A DNA stretch of 9,997 nt from contig RKSA01000029.1 in assembly GCA_007571115.1 (NCBI GenBank), forward strand, positions 1 through 9,997, written 5' to 3'. Shown here one piece after another: positions 1-6,586 of the stretch (its first letter is position 1; each line of letters begins with the position of its first letter). The notes under the pieces are model-generated. The model saw only the letters and a program-made list of their open reading frames with translations, ran no database searches and was not told the origin of the DNA. The DNA comes from Gammaproteobacteria bacterium. GTDB lineage: Bacteria > Pseudomonadota > Gammaproteobacteria > Pseudomonadales > Pseudohongiellaceae. Both the position numbers and the translations under genes were made by a program.

Positions 1-136
1 AGTTCACGAAGGTCAGCCTGTTCTCCGAGCTCAACAACCTCGACGACATCACCCTCGACCCGGCCTTCGCCACGATCTGCGGCTACACCGACGCCGACAA
101 GCGCAAGCTGGTCAGCTTCGAAACGGCGACCGGGTG
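1..136 (+). pseudogene. 3' fragment of an AAA-ATPase-like gene (PF09820 / PD-(D/E)XK type), truncated
   Basis: The frame read from position 3 encodes FTKVSLFSELNNLDDITLDP, then ATICGYTDAD, and stops at 134-136. The pattern 'F-K-S-F-S-L-NNL-D-T-DP-ATICGYT' is the hallmark of the AAA-ATPase-like family, large proteins of about 500-600 residues with an N-terminal P-loop domain and often a C-terminal nuclease-like domain. In complete members this motif lies near the end of the ATPase domain and is followed by 'L-x-x-V-F', a Trp-Tyr-Asn-Gly region and roughly 300 more residues. Here homology stops at about position 99 (after TDAD), and twelve unrelated residues precede the stop, so the C-terminal half is missing. 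The other two frames of 99-136 do not restore it, which points to a deletion or rearrangement and not a one-base frameshift. The 5' part lies outside the window. The fragment overlaps the 3' end of ubiE, tail to tail, by 25 bases. Family assignment is from memory of the motif. Confidence 0.68.
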
Positions 137-897
137 AGTGATGTTGTGGCAGGCTTGTAGCCGACGTGGATGGCGCAGACTCCGTCGATGACGTTGTGGT
201 AGCGGCATTGCTCGAAGCCTGCCTCGCCGAGCATCGCGAGCAAGGTTTCCTGATCGGGATGGACGCGGATCGACTCGACGAGGTAGCGGTAGCTGCTTGA
301 GTCGCCGGTGACGAGTTTGCCGACTGCGGGCCATAGCGCCGACCAGGCGTCGTAGGCGCCCCTCAGCACGGGATGGTTGACTCGGGAGAATTCGAGCACG
401 AGCACTCGCCCGCCGGGCTTGAGCACGCGGTTCATCGCCGCCAGGGCCTCGGGCTGGTCGGTGATGTTGCGCAATCCGTAAGCGATGCAGACGCAATCGA
501 AGCTGTTTTCGGCGAAAGGCAGTTGCTCGCCGTTGAGCTGCACGATGTCGATGCTCGAGGCGAGCCCCCGGTCGATGATCCGGTCCCGGGCGATGCGCAG
601 CATGTCGGCATTGATGTCGGCAAGCACGACCTTGCCGTCAGGGCCGGTCAATGGCGCAAGACGCATCGCCATGTCGCCGGTGCCGCCGGCAAGGTCGAGC
701 ACGGCGTGGCCCGGACGCAGGCCGCTCAGTTGCAAGGTGAAGCGCTTGACGAGGCGATGGCTGCCGAGGGAGATGAGGTCGTTCATCAGGTCGTAGCGGC
801 GCGCCACCGAATCGAACACTTCGTTGACCCGGGCCTGCCGTTCGGCGAAAGGCACTTTGCGATAGCCGAAATTCGCGGTCTTGCCTGGATCTGCCAT
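112..897 (-). CDS. ubiE: UbiE, demethylmenaquinone / 2-methoxy-6-polyprenyl-1,4-benzoquinol C-methyltransferase
   Basis: SAM-dependent C-methyltransferase of ubiquinone synthesis (and menaquinone, where made), acting at the cytoplasmic face of the membrane. The 261-residue product has the UbiE N-terminal signature around residues 35-52 (YDLMNDLISLGSHRLVKR), the SAM-binding motif I VLDLAGGTGDM (66-76), the acidic end of strand 2 in VLADIN (91-96), YGLRNITD (140-147) and RVLKPGG (157-163). These identify UbiE and exclude a generic methyltransferase. I chose the ATG at 895-897 because MADPGKTANFGYRKV matches usual UbiE N-termini; the open frame continues to 1035 but that part is not UbiE-like. 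A modest AGAGG lies about 12 bases upstream. It starts 17 bases after the DUF971 gene and is probably the last gene of the hslVU cluster. The protein should end near GYKP (residue 249). The extra tail, ATTSLTRSPFRS, appears to come from rearranged DNA. ubiJ and ubiB, which often follow, are absent. Confidence 0.97.
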   Translation of the reverse strand: MADPGKTANFGYRKVPFAERQARVNEVFDSVARRYDLMNDLISLGSHRLVKRFTLQLSGLRPGHAVLDLAGGTGDMAMRLAPLTGPDGKVVLADINADMLRIARDRIIDRGLASSIDIVQLNGEQLPFAENSFDCVCIAYGLRNITDQPEALAAMNRVLKPGGRVLVLEFSRVNHPVLRGAYDAWSALWPAVGKLVTGDSSSYRYLVESIRVHPDQETLLAMLGEAGFEQCRYHNVIDGVCAIHVGYKPATTSLTRSPFRS

Positions 898-914
898 GGG
901 ATTCGTGCCTCTGC

Positions 915-1316
915 TCAACCGGGAGGCGGGCGGAAGCGCAGCACCTCGACTCCCTGCCCGGCCGGATCCCGGCTGGCGCGGGCTTCGCGCAGGCGCTCGA
1001 GATATCCGCGCCACAACTGCCGCTTGCCCGAGCACAGCTCGGACAGGTAGTCCCAGCTATAGATTCCCGTATCGTGGCCGTCGTCGAAGGATAGCTTGAT
1101 CGCGTAGTTGCCTACCGGCTCGACTCCGGTCAGGCGAACCTTTCTCTTGCCGCTGACGAGCTTTTCCTGGCCCGGGCCATGGCCGCGAACCTCGGCGGAA
1201 GGCGAATGCACGCGGAGAAACTCTGCTTCGAGGCTGCAAGCCGCGCCATCGGCATAGCCGATCTCGAGCACCGAGGAATCGGTGTGCAAGATGATGTTGG
1301 CTGGAATCCGGGTCAT
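915..1316 (-). CDS. DUF971 family protein (gamma-butyrobetaine hydroxylase-like N-terminal domain)
   Basis: Small protein of 133 residues made of a single DUF971 domain (residues about 5-105). The visible signature is LHTDSSVLEIGYADG near the N-terminus, then FLRVHSPSAEVRGHG, and VRLTGVEPVGNYAIKLSFDDGH followed by DTGIYSWDYL (60-91). The same fold forms the N-terminal domain of gamma-butyrobetaine hydroxylase, but the 2-oxoglutarate/iron oxygenase domain is absent, so no carnitine synthesis should be inferred. Stand-alone members have been linked to iron-sulfur or metal handling; the role is unsettled. The gene sits directly after hslU (47 bases) and 17 bases before ubiE, the usual order in gammaproteobacteria apart from pha genes that intervene in Pseudomonas. 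The start is uncertain by three codons: ATG at 1314-1316 (chosen) or an in-frame GTG at 1323-1325. Neither has a strong ribosome binding site. Confidence 0.9.
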   Translation of the reverse strand: MTRIPANIILHTDSSVLEIGYADGAACSLEAEFLRVHSPSAEVRGHGPGQEKLVSGKRKVRLTGVEPVGNYAIKLSFDDGHDTGIYSWDYLSELCSGKRQLWRGYLERLREARASRDPAGQGVEVLRFRPPPG

Positions 1317-1363
1317 CAAAGTCACGCTCGATCAACGTGGCCGGGAACCGCGAGCTGCGGCAA

Positions 1364-2692
1364 CTAGAGGATATAGCGAGCCAGATCGTCATCCTTGGCG
1401 AGGCTGGCGAGCTGCTTCTCGACATAGCCGCCATCGATGCGCAATTCGCCGTTCTTGCTGATGGCAAGGTCGGGGGCGCCGAAAGAGACCTCTTCGAGCA
1501 GCCGTTCCATAACGGTATGCAGCCGCCGCGCACCGATGTTCTCGGTTCGCTCGTTGATGCTCCAGGCGAATTCGGCGATCTTGCGGATGCCGTCGCTGGA
1601 GAACTTCAGGGCGAGGCCATCGGTTTCAAGCAGCGCCTGGTACTGTTCGGTGAGCGAAGCATCGGGCTCTTCGAGGATGCGCTCAAAATCCTCAACCGAC
1701 AGCGCGTGCAGTTCGACACGGATCGGCAACCGGCCTTGCAGCTCGGGGATCAGGTCCGAAGGCTTGGAGAAATGAAACGCGCCTGAGGCGATGAACAGGA
1801 TGTGATCGGTTCGCACCATGCCGTGCCTGGTCTTGACCGTCGATCCTTCGATCAGCGGCAGCAGGTCGCGTTGCACGCCTTCCCGGGAAACCGAGGCGCC
1901 GGTGAGTTCCTGCTGGTTGGTCACCTTGTCGATTTCATCGAGAAAGACGATTCCAGTCTGTTCGGTGATTGCAACGGCCTTGAGGCGAATCGCCTCGTCG
2001 TCGAGGAGTTTTTCCTGCTCTTCCTCGGTGACCGACTTCAGCGCCGCGATGACCGTCATGCGTCGCAGTTTCTTGCGGTTGCTGCCCATGCTGGAAAGCA
2101 TCGTCTGCAACTGACTGGTCATGTCTTCGAGGCCTGGCGGCGCCATGATCTCGATTCCAGCCGGCTGCTCGGCAATCTGCAATTCGATCTCGCGCTGATC
2201 GAGCTCGCCTTCGCGCAATTTCTTGCGATAGAGCTGGCGGGCGCTGGAATTGTGCTGCTCGTCCTCGTCATTTCTGGCGTGGGGAAGCAATGCATCGAGA
2301 ATGCGCTCTTCGGCGCGATCCATCGCCAGGCTTCGCACCTTGCGGACTTCCTCTTCGCGCAGCATCTTTACCGCCGCCTCGACGAGGTCGCGGATGATCG
2401 ACTCGACATCGCGGCCGACGTAGCCGACCTCGGTGAACTTGGTTGCCTCGACCTTGATGAACGGCGCGCGCGCGAGGCGCGCCAGTCGCCTGGCGATCTC
2501 GGTCTTGCCGACCCCGGTGGGGCCGATCATCAGGATGTTCTTCGGCGTGATCTCGTTGCGCATGTCGTCGTCGAGACGCAGCCGCCGCCAGCGGTTGCGC
2601 AAGGCGATGGCGACGGCACGCTTGGCGTCGTCCTGCCCGACGATGTGCTTGTCGAGCTCCGAGGTGATCTCTCTAGGCGTCATCATGGACAT
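1364..2692 (-). CDS. hslU: HslU, ATPase and unfoldase subunit of the HslVU (ClpYQ) protease
   Basis: AAA+ unfoldase that forms a hexamer, recognises and unfolds substrate proteins with ATP and threads them into the HslV chamber in the cytoplasm. The 442-residue product has normal family length. It shows Walker A GPTGVGKT (57-64), the pore loop GYVGRD (90-95) that grips substrate, a charged intermediate (I) domain at about 110-230, Walker B IVFLDEID (248-255), the SREGVQRDLLPL block (269-280), the arginine-containing ELQGRLPIR (317-325), sensor-2 GARR (387-390) and the conserved C-terminus ending in L-A-R-Y-I-L, which docks into HslV. The start MSMMTPREI aligns with the known E. coli N-terminus; GGGAG lies 10 bases upstream. 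It follows hslV by 33 bases, so the two are co-transcribed. No defect is visible. Confidence 0.98.
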   Translation of the reverse strand: MSMMTPREITSELDKHIVGQDDAKRAVAIALRNRWRRLRLDDDMRNEITPKNILMIGPTGVGKTEIARRLARLARAPFIKVEATKFTEVGYVGRDVESIIRDLVEAAVKMLREEEVRKVRSLAMDRAEERILDALLPHARNDEDEQHNSSARQLYRKKLREGELDQREIELQIAEQPAGIEIMAPPGLEDMTSQLQTMLSSMGSNRKKLRRMTVIAALKSVTEEEQEKLLDDEAIRLKAVAITEQTGIVFLDEIDKVTNQQELTGASVSREGVQRDLLPLIEGSTVKTRHGMVRTDHILFIASGAFHFSKPSDLIPELQGRLPIRVELHALSVEDFERILEEPDASLTEQYQALLETDGLALKFSSDGIRKIAEFAWSINERTENIGARRLHTVMERLLEEVSFGAPDLAISKNGELRIDGGYVEKQLASLAKDDDLARYIL

Positions 2693-2725
2693 GCAGATAC
2701 GGCTCCCGGTGCGATCGGCTGCCGC

Positions 2726-3271
2726 TCAGGCAGGCAGCGACAATTCATCGATGCAGAGATTGTGGTTGGTGTAGACGCAGATGTCCGCAGCGATGCCGAG
2801 GCTTTGCTCGACGATTTGCCGGGCGCCAAGCTCGGTGTGCCGGTACAGCGCCCGGGCGGCAGCCAAGGCGAAGTTGCCTCCGGAGCCGATCGCCAGAATC
2901 GAGTCCTCGGGCTCGATCACGTCGCCATTGCCGGTGATGAGCAAGGAGGATTCGCGGTCTGCCACGAGCAGCAGCGCTTCGAGCCTGCGCAGGGCCCGCT
3001 CGGTTCGCCATAGCTTCGCCAGTTCCACCGAGGCGCGCTGCAATTTGCCGTGATGCTGCTCCAACTGGGCCTCGAAGCGCTCGAACAGGGTGAATGCGTC
3101 GGCGGTGCCTCCGGCGAATCCTGCCAGCACCGAGTTCTTGTACAAGGTGCGAACCTTGCGGGCATTGCCCTTGAACACGGTTCCCGAAACGCTCACCTGG
3201 CCGTCGCTGCCAATCACGACATTGGCGCCGCGGCGAACCGAAATGACCGTTGTGCCGTCGAATTGCTGCAA
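2726..3271 (-). CDS. hslV: HslV, threonine peptidase subunit of the HslVU (ClpYQ) protease, TTG start
   Basis: Proteasome-beta-like threonine peptidase that forms a double hexameric ring and degrades proteins delivered by HslU. The product has 181 residues. From the TTG at 3269-3271 it reads MQQFDG, then TTVISVRRGANVVIGSDGQV. The catalytic residue is Thr7, exposed after removal of a six-residue propeptide; homologues in betaproteobacteria and xanthomonads start with a similar MEQF-HG before TT. Other hallmarks are KGNARKVRTLY (with the catalytic-site lysine), AGFAGGTADAFTLFERFE, RRLEALLLVADRESSLLITGNGDVIEPED split over 110-140, and IGSGGNFALAAARAL. The frame is open upstream to an ATG at 3400, but that stretch is Pro/Ser-rich, not conserved, and would put 49 residues before the catalytic Thr. 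The TTG is preceded by GGAG at 7 bases. It lies in operon with hslU. Confidence 0.96.
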   Translation of the reverse strand: MQQFDGTTVISVRRGANVVIGSDGQVSVSGTVFKGNARKVRTLYKNSVLAGFAGGTADAFTLFERFEAQLEQHHGKLQRASVELAKLWRTERALRRLEALLLVADRESSLLITGNGDVIEPEDSILAIGSGGNFALAAARALYRHTELGARQIVEQSLGIAADICVYTNHNLCIDELSLPA

Positions 3272-3278
3272 GTCGCTG

Positions 3279-3282
3279 CTCC
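3279..3282 (-). promoter_or_regulatory. Ribosome binding site of hslV, deciding a TTG start
   Basis: On the minus strand GGAG (within TGGAGC) ends 7 bases before the TTG at 3269-3271. This spacing is ideal, and there is no other start codon between the conserved MQQFDGTT block and the site. It supports the rare TTG start over the distant upstream ATG at 3400. Confidence 0.75.
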
Positions 3283-3298
3283 AGTGGCTGGGCTGTGT

Positions 3299-3339
3299 GG
3301 CCGAAGGGACGCGCGAAGAGACGCGCGAAAACACCGGCC
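3299..3339 (-). promoter_or_regulatory. Stem-loop in the hslV 5' leader, containing a 10-base direct repeat
   Basis: Two copies of CGCGCG (3310-3315 and 3322-3327), which is self-complementary, can pair across a six-base loop. They are enclosed by GGCCG (3299-3303) and CGGCC (3335-3339), with internal loops of 6 and 7 bases between the two stems. The inner arms are part of a direct repeat GACGCGCGAA (3308-3317 and 3320-3329, 2 bases apart). The structure lies 27 bases or more upstream of the TTG start and would sit near the 5' end of the transcript made from the promoter proposed at 3350-3377. The E. coli hslVU leader is known to carry an inverted repeat near its 5' end that stabilises the mRNA; a similar role here is inference. 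Confidence 0.55.
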
Positions 3340-3349
3340 CGAAACTTGG

Positions 3350-3377
3350 AGATTGGGGTTGCGGCGGGAAAATCAAT
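3350..3377 (-). promoter_or_regulatory. Candidate sigma-32 (heat-shock) promoter of hslVU
   Basis: On the minus strand ATTGATT (3371-3377) is followed after 12 bases by CCCCAATCT (3350-3358). This resembles the sigma-32 pattern CTTGAAA - 11 to 16 bases - CCCCATNT, with the TTGA core and the CCCCA core intact. Transcription would begin near 3343, giving a leader of about 72 bases before the hslV start. hslVU is a classical heat-shock operon, which makes the match more believable. Two to three positions in each box differ from consensus, so it remains a candidate. Confidence 0.45.
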
Positions 3378-3406
3378 ATCGGCGCCGCATACGGCAGCAA
3401 CGCGGA

Positions 3407-4144
3407 TCAAGGCTGCCGGTGGCGCGCGGTGGCGATGTTGTGAACGCGATAGACGAGTTCGGCCTCTTCAAGCTTCTCCTGCGATGGATAGGGCCCTGAC
3501 TGGATGAGGAACATCGGGCCGCCTTGCCCGGGCCGTTCGCTGATTCGCACGTCGAGACCGAGCCTGCGTTGCCGTTCGAGTTCGGCGGCGGCGAGGCGCT
3601 GCTGCCGGAATGCGCCGGACTGGAGGATCGTGCCGGGCTGGCCCGGGGCGATGTCGGGGGCTGGCGAGGCGAGCACCACCGGCTTGGGCTCGACCGGAGG
3701 CGCCGGCAATGGCTCTGGCGGCGCAACGCGATCCGGCACGGGCGTTTCGAGTTGCTCGGCTATTTCTTGGGCGAAGTCTTGGGCGAGGTCTTTGACAAGC
3801 TGGTCAAGAGCCTCGGTGGCAGCATCGGGCTGCGGCTCGCTGGGGGGAGTCAATTGCTCGACGAGCTGTTCGAGCTCCCGGGCTTCTGGCGTCGGCGCTT
3901 GCTGATCGGCGGCGGAATCGCCCGATGGCGAGCTGTTGACTTCGACAAGGTTTTCCCGCAGCCGCTCGTAAAACTCGAATTCCAGGGGGCTGGGGGAATT
4001 GCCAGCACCTTCGGCGCCACCGCTCGCCCCCGGCTTCCCCGGCAGAAACAGCAGATAGACGAACAGCGCGGACGCCGCCACCAATGCCAACAGCAGCAGC
4101 ACGATCGGGAAAATCCGGGATTTGCCTTTCCTCGCTCTTGCCAT
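3407..4144 (-). CDS. SPOR-domain, FtsN-like cell envelope protein
   Basis: Predicted bitopic inner-membrane protein of 245 residues. A basic cytoplasmic N-terminus (MARARKGKSR) precedes one membrane helix (about 12-34), then a Gly/Ser/Pro-rich linker, the short block LEFEFYERLRENLVEV (54-69), two acidic amphipathic helices (88-99, ARELEQLVEQLT; 109-132) and a Pro-rich stretch (134-169). A C-terminal SPOR domain (about 171-241; TILQSGAFRQQRLAAAEL, then GPMFLIQSGPYPSQEKLEEA) follows. SPOR domains bind peptidoglycan stripped of stem peptides at the division septum. The F-E-F-Y block resembles the conserved periplasmic motif of FtsN-like proteins encoded beside hslV, which in FtsN activates septal synthesis. 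I start at the ATG 4142-4144 because it places the basic residues just before the membrane helix; the frame is open to 4297. AGGA lies 13 bases upstream. It precedes hslV by 135 bases. Whether it is the true FtsN cannot be told from sequence alone. Confidence 0.85.
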   Translation of the reverse strand: MARARKGKSRIFPIVLLLLALVAASALFVYLLFLPGKPGASGGAEGAGNSPSPLEFEFYERLRENLVEVNSSPSGDSAADQQAPTPEARELEQLVEQLTPPSEPQPDAATEALDQLVKDLAQDFAQEIAEQLETPVPDRVAPPEPLPAPPVEPKPVVLASPAPDIAPGQPGTILQSGAFRQQRLAAAELERQRRLGLDVRISERPGQGGPMFLIQSGPYPSQEKLEEAELVYRVHNIATARHRQP

Positions 4145-4324
4145 TTTGCCGACGATTTCCTGGTTTGTTACTGGAATCCGCGATACGGACTGTGGACACG
4201 ATCTTGCCACAGCGTCTTGCCCGAGCCGCATTGTACAGTGTCGGCAAGGCACGTGAAATCTGCTGAACCGATCGATCACGCCAGGGGAATTCGGCAATCT
4301 GTCTGAACTGATGCATCTGCGATT
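4145..4324. other. Intergenic region between priA and the SPOR gene, where argS is usually found
   Basis: This 180-base gap separates the priA stop (4325-4327) from the SPOR gene start. In Pseudomonas and many other gammaproteobacteria argS (arginyl-tRNA synthetase) lies here. I translated the minus strand and find no remnant of the conserved ArgS C-terminus, no other plausible gene and no terminator with a T-tract. It contains only the promoter candidate described separately. Confidence 0.6.
4230..4258 (-). promoter_or_regulatory. Candidate sigma-70 promoter of the SPOR gene
   Basis: On the minus strand TTTCAC (4253-4258) and TACAAT (4230-4235) are separated by 17 bases. The -10 box matches TATAAT at 5 of 6 positions; the -35 is weaker. 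Transcription would start near 4223, about 80 bases before the ATG at 4144. No regulator site is evident. Confidence 0.38.
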
Positions 4325-6556
4325 TCACAGCAGGTCGATGGGGTCGACATCGATCTGCCAGCGCAGCCCGCGCGGGGCTGCCGATTCGTCAAGCTGGGCA
4401 ACGAGCCTGGCAAGCACGGCGCGCAGGCGCGGCCGGCTCGGGCTGCGCAACAGGAGCTGCATCCGGTAGCGGGATTGGCGTTTCTCGAGTGGCGCCGGCA
4501 GTGGGCCGGTCCAATGCACGAACTGCTGCTCGCTGGGGGTTTCGATCGCGCGTCGCGCCCGCCGCAGGAAGGACAATGCCGCCTCGCGGTCGCGGCATTC
4601 GGCGCGAATCAGGCAGAGGTGGGAAAACGGCGGCATGACGGCCGAGCGCCGTTCTGCGAGCAAGTGCTGGGCGAATTCCGAATAGCTCGAATCGATGATG
4701 CGCTTGAGCGTCTCGTGGCGCGCATGGCGGGTCTGGACGAGCACTTCGCCCGGGCGCCCGCTGCTGCGACCAGCTCGGCCTGCAACCTGCACGATAAGTT
4801 GCGCCATCTGTTCCTGGCCGCGGAAATCGGGCGAAAACAGCCCGTTGTCGGCATCGACGACGAGCACCAGGGTGATGCCGGGGAAATGGTGGCCTTTGGC
4901 GAGCATCTGGGTGCCGACCAGAATCGCGGGATCGCCCCGGATCACCTGGGCGAGCAGCTTGCGGAACCTGTCCCTGCCCCGCGTCGAGTCGCGGTCGACG
5001 CGAAGCACCGGCGTGCCCGGAAATTCCCGGACCAGATTCGCTTCGACTTGCTGGGTGCCGAGCCCCGACACTTGCAAGTCGGAATTTCCGCAGACCGGGC
5101 AGCGGTTGGGAATCGCTCTCCTCGCCTCGCAATGGTGGCAACGTTGACACGGCGGCTGGGAATGCACCGTCAGGTACACGCTGCAATCCTCGCATTGCGA
5201 AGTCCAGCCGCACAGCGGGCATTGCAGGATCGGCGCGAAGCCACGCCGGTTGACGAAAACGAGCACCTGGTTGCCCGCTTCGAGATGCTGCGCGATCTTC
5301 ATCATCGCCAGCTCGCAGATGCCTGCCGAAAGCGGCTGGTTGGCGATGTCGAGCGGTCGCAGCAGCGCCGGCCGCGAGCCGCCGGCGCGCCGCGGCAGAT
5401 CGAGGCGCAGGAAACGGCCGAGTTCGGCGTTGCGGAAGCTTTCCAGGCTCGGCGTTGCCGAGCCGAGCACAATGCCGATGTTCTCCTTGCGGGCGCGCAT
5501 GACCGCGAGATCCCGCGCCGAATAGCGCAGGCCCTCGTGCTGCTTGAAGGATGAATCGTGCTCTTCATCGATGACGATCAGCCCTGGCCTCGCCATGGGA
5601 GTGAACACCGCAGAACGCGTGCCGATCACGATCGCGATGCCGCCCGCCGCCACGCGCCGCCAGACTCGCAGGCGCTCGTTGCCGTTCAGGCCCGAATGAA
5701 ACGCCGCCACTGGCGCAGCGAAGCGTTGCTCGAAGCGATCGATCGTTTGCGGAGTCAGGCCGATTTCGGGAACGAGCACGAGGCATTGCCGACCGGCTGC
5801 GAGTTCCTGCTCGATGAGGCGCATGTAGACTTCGGTCTTTCCCGAGCCGGTGATGCCGTTGAGCAGGGCGCAGCGGTAGCCTGGCCCGGCTTTCTGGAAT
5901 CGCTCGACTGCCGAGGCCTGGTCGTCGTTCATTGCGGGCCGGATTGTGGCATTCGGCTGCGGGCGCGCCCAATCCGTCTCTTCATCCAAGCGCTTCAGTT
6001 CCCCCCTGGCGAGCCCCTTGCCGGCCAGTTGCCGCAGCAGGGCCGGGCTGAAGCCCGCTAGCGCGAGGTCGGCACGGCTTACGCTGCCGCGCTCGATGAG
6101 GAATTCGAGCAACTGCCGTTGCCGCAGCGCTCGCGAGGGGAGTTGCTCGGCGCTCGCCGCCGCTGCCGACCAGAATTCAGCCTCCTCGTGGAGCGGCGCG
6201 CCTTCGCGCAAGGGCGCCGGCAAGGCCGTGGCGAAAACTTCGCCAATGGGGTGCTGGTAGTAGTCGGCGGCCCAATGCACGAGCTCAAGCAGGGCCGGGG
6301 GAAGCAACGGCCTGGAATCGAGCATGGCGAGGGCCGGCTTGAGCTGCTCGCGGCCGATCGCGCTGTGCTCGCTGGTTCCCGCCACAAAACCGGTGACGAC
6401 ATGGCGACCGAAGGGAACCTTGATGCGACAGCCGGGGCGGAATCCTGTAACCTTCTGCCCCGTTGGCGGCAAGTAGTCGAACAGCCGCCGCAGAGGGCGA
6501 GGCACCGCTACGCGCAAGACGCGTTCGCGCTGATGGGAATCGCTGGTGCCTGACAT
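4325..6556 (-). CDS. priA: PriA, primosomal replication restart helicase
   Basis: DNA helicase of superfamily 2 that binds stalled or repaired forks and starts reloading of DnaB. The product has 743 residues, the normal length. The N-terminal 3'-DNA-end binding domain begins at VLRVAVPRPLRRLFDYLPP (13-31). A winged-helix region follows (about 140-190). The helicase core has Walker A GITGSGKT (234-241), VLVPEIGLTPQ, HSGL, GTRSAVFTP, the DEEH box (330-333) and GSATPSLES. An inserted zinc module has four CxxC pairs: C446/C449, C455/C458, C473/C476 and C486/C489. The second helicase lobe shows GTQMLAKGHHFPG (548-560), VDADNGLFSPDFRG and QVAGRAGR (590-597). All catalytic and metal residues are present. 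I start at the ATG 6554-6556, thirteen residues before the conserved start; the open frame upstream to 6721 is not conserved and overlaps the chorismate mutase gene. Transcription is divergent from that gene. Confidence 0.98.
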   Translation of the reverse strand: MSGTSDSHQRERVLRVAVPRPLRRLFDYLPPTGQKVTGFRPGCRIKVPFGRHVVTGFVAGTSEHSAIGREQLKPALAMLDSRPLLPPALLELVHWAADYYQHPIGEVFATALPAPLREGAPLHEEAEFWSAAAASAEQLPSRALRQRQLLEFLIERGSVSRADLALAGFSPALLRQLAGKGLARGELKRLDEETDWARPQPNATIRPAMNDDQASAVERFQKAGPGYRCALLNGITGSGKTEVYMRLIEQELAAGRQCLVLVPEIGLTPQTIDRFEQRFAAPVAAFHSGLNGNERLRVWRRVAAGGIAIVIGTRSAVFTPMARPGLIVIDEEHDSSFKQHEGLRYSARDLAVMRARKENIGIVLGSATPSLESFRNAELGRFLRLDLPRRAGGSRPALLRPLDIANQPLSAGICELAMMKIAQHLEAGNQVLVFVNRRGFAPILQCPLCGWTSQCEDCSVYLTVHSQPPCQRCHHCEARRAIPNRCPVCGNSDLQVSGLGTQQVEANLVREFPGTPVLRVDRDSTRGRDRFRKLLAQVIRGDPAILVGTQMLAKGHHFPGITLVLVVDADNGLFSPDFRGQEQMAQLIVQVAGRAGRSSGRPGEVLVQTRHARHETLKRIIDSSYSEFAQHLLAERRSAVMPPFSHLCLIRAECRDREAALSFLRRARRAIETPSEQQFVHWTGPLPAPLEKRQSRYRMQLLLRSPSRPRLRAVLARLVAQLDESAAPRGLRWQIDVDPIDLL

Positions 6557-6586
6557 GCATGAAACCGGAACAGTCAACGTCGCGGC

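Noticed and set aside
99..160. Continuation of the AAA-ATPase-like gene by a frameshift
   Set aside because: I translated the other two plus-strand frames and found none of the expected L-x-x-V-F or Trp-Tyr-Asn-Gly motifs.
898..1035. N-terminal extension of UbiE to 1035
   Set aside because: It overlaps the DUF971 gene in another frame and is Arg/Ser/Pro-rich; MADPGKTANFGYRKV at 897 is the normal UbiE start.
1348..1360. CCGC-GAGCT-GCGG hairpin just after hslU as a terminator
   Set aside because: The stem is only four base pairs with no T-tract, and the next gene follows closely in the same direction.
1802..3013. Long plus-strand open frame (403 residues) antisense to hslU and hslV
   Set aside because: It lies opposite two fully conserved genes, its translation has no recognisable family or biased composition beyond that of a GC-rich shadow, and it has no ribosome binding site.
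3308..3329. Short repeat as part of a CRISPR array or tandem repeat locus
   Set aside because: Only two 10-base copies, 2 bases apart, best explained as the arms of a hairpin.
3272..3400. N-terminal extension of HslV from the ATG at 3400
   Set aside because: The residues are Pro/Ser-rich and unconserved, would precede the catalytic Thr by 49 residues, and overlap the promoter candidate and leader hairpin. The TTG at 3271 has a proper GGAG.
4475..5554. Plus-strand open frame (359 residues) antisense to priA
   Set aside because: Shadow of the conserved PriA frame in high-GC DNA; no protein family recognisable.
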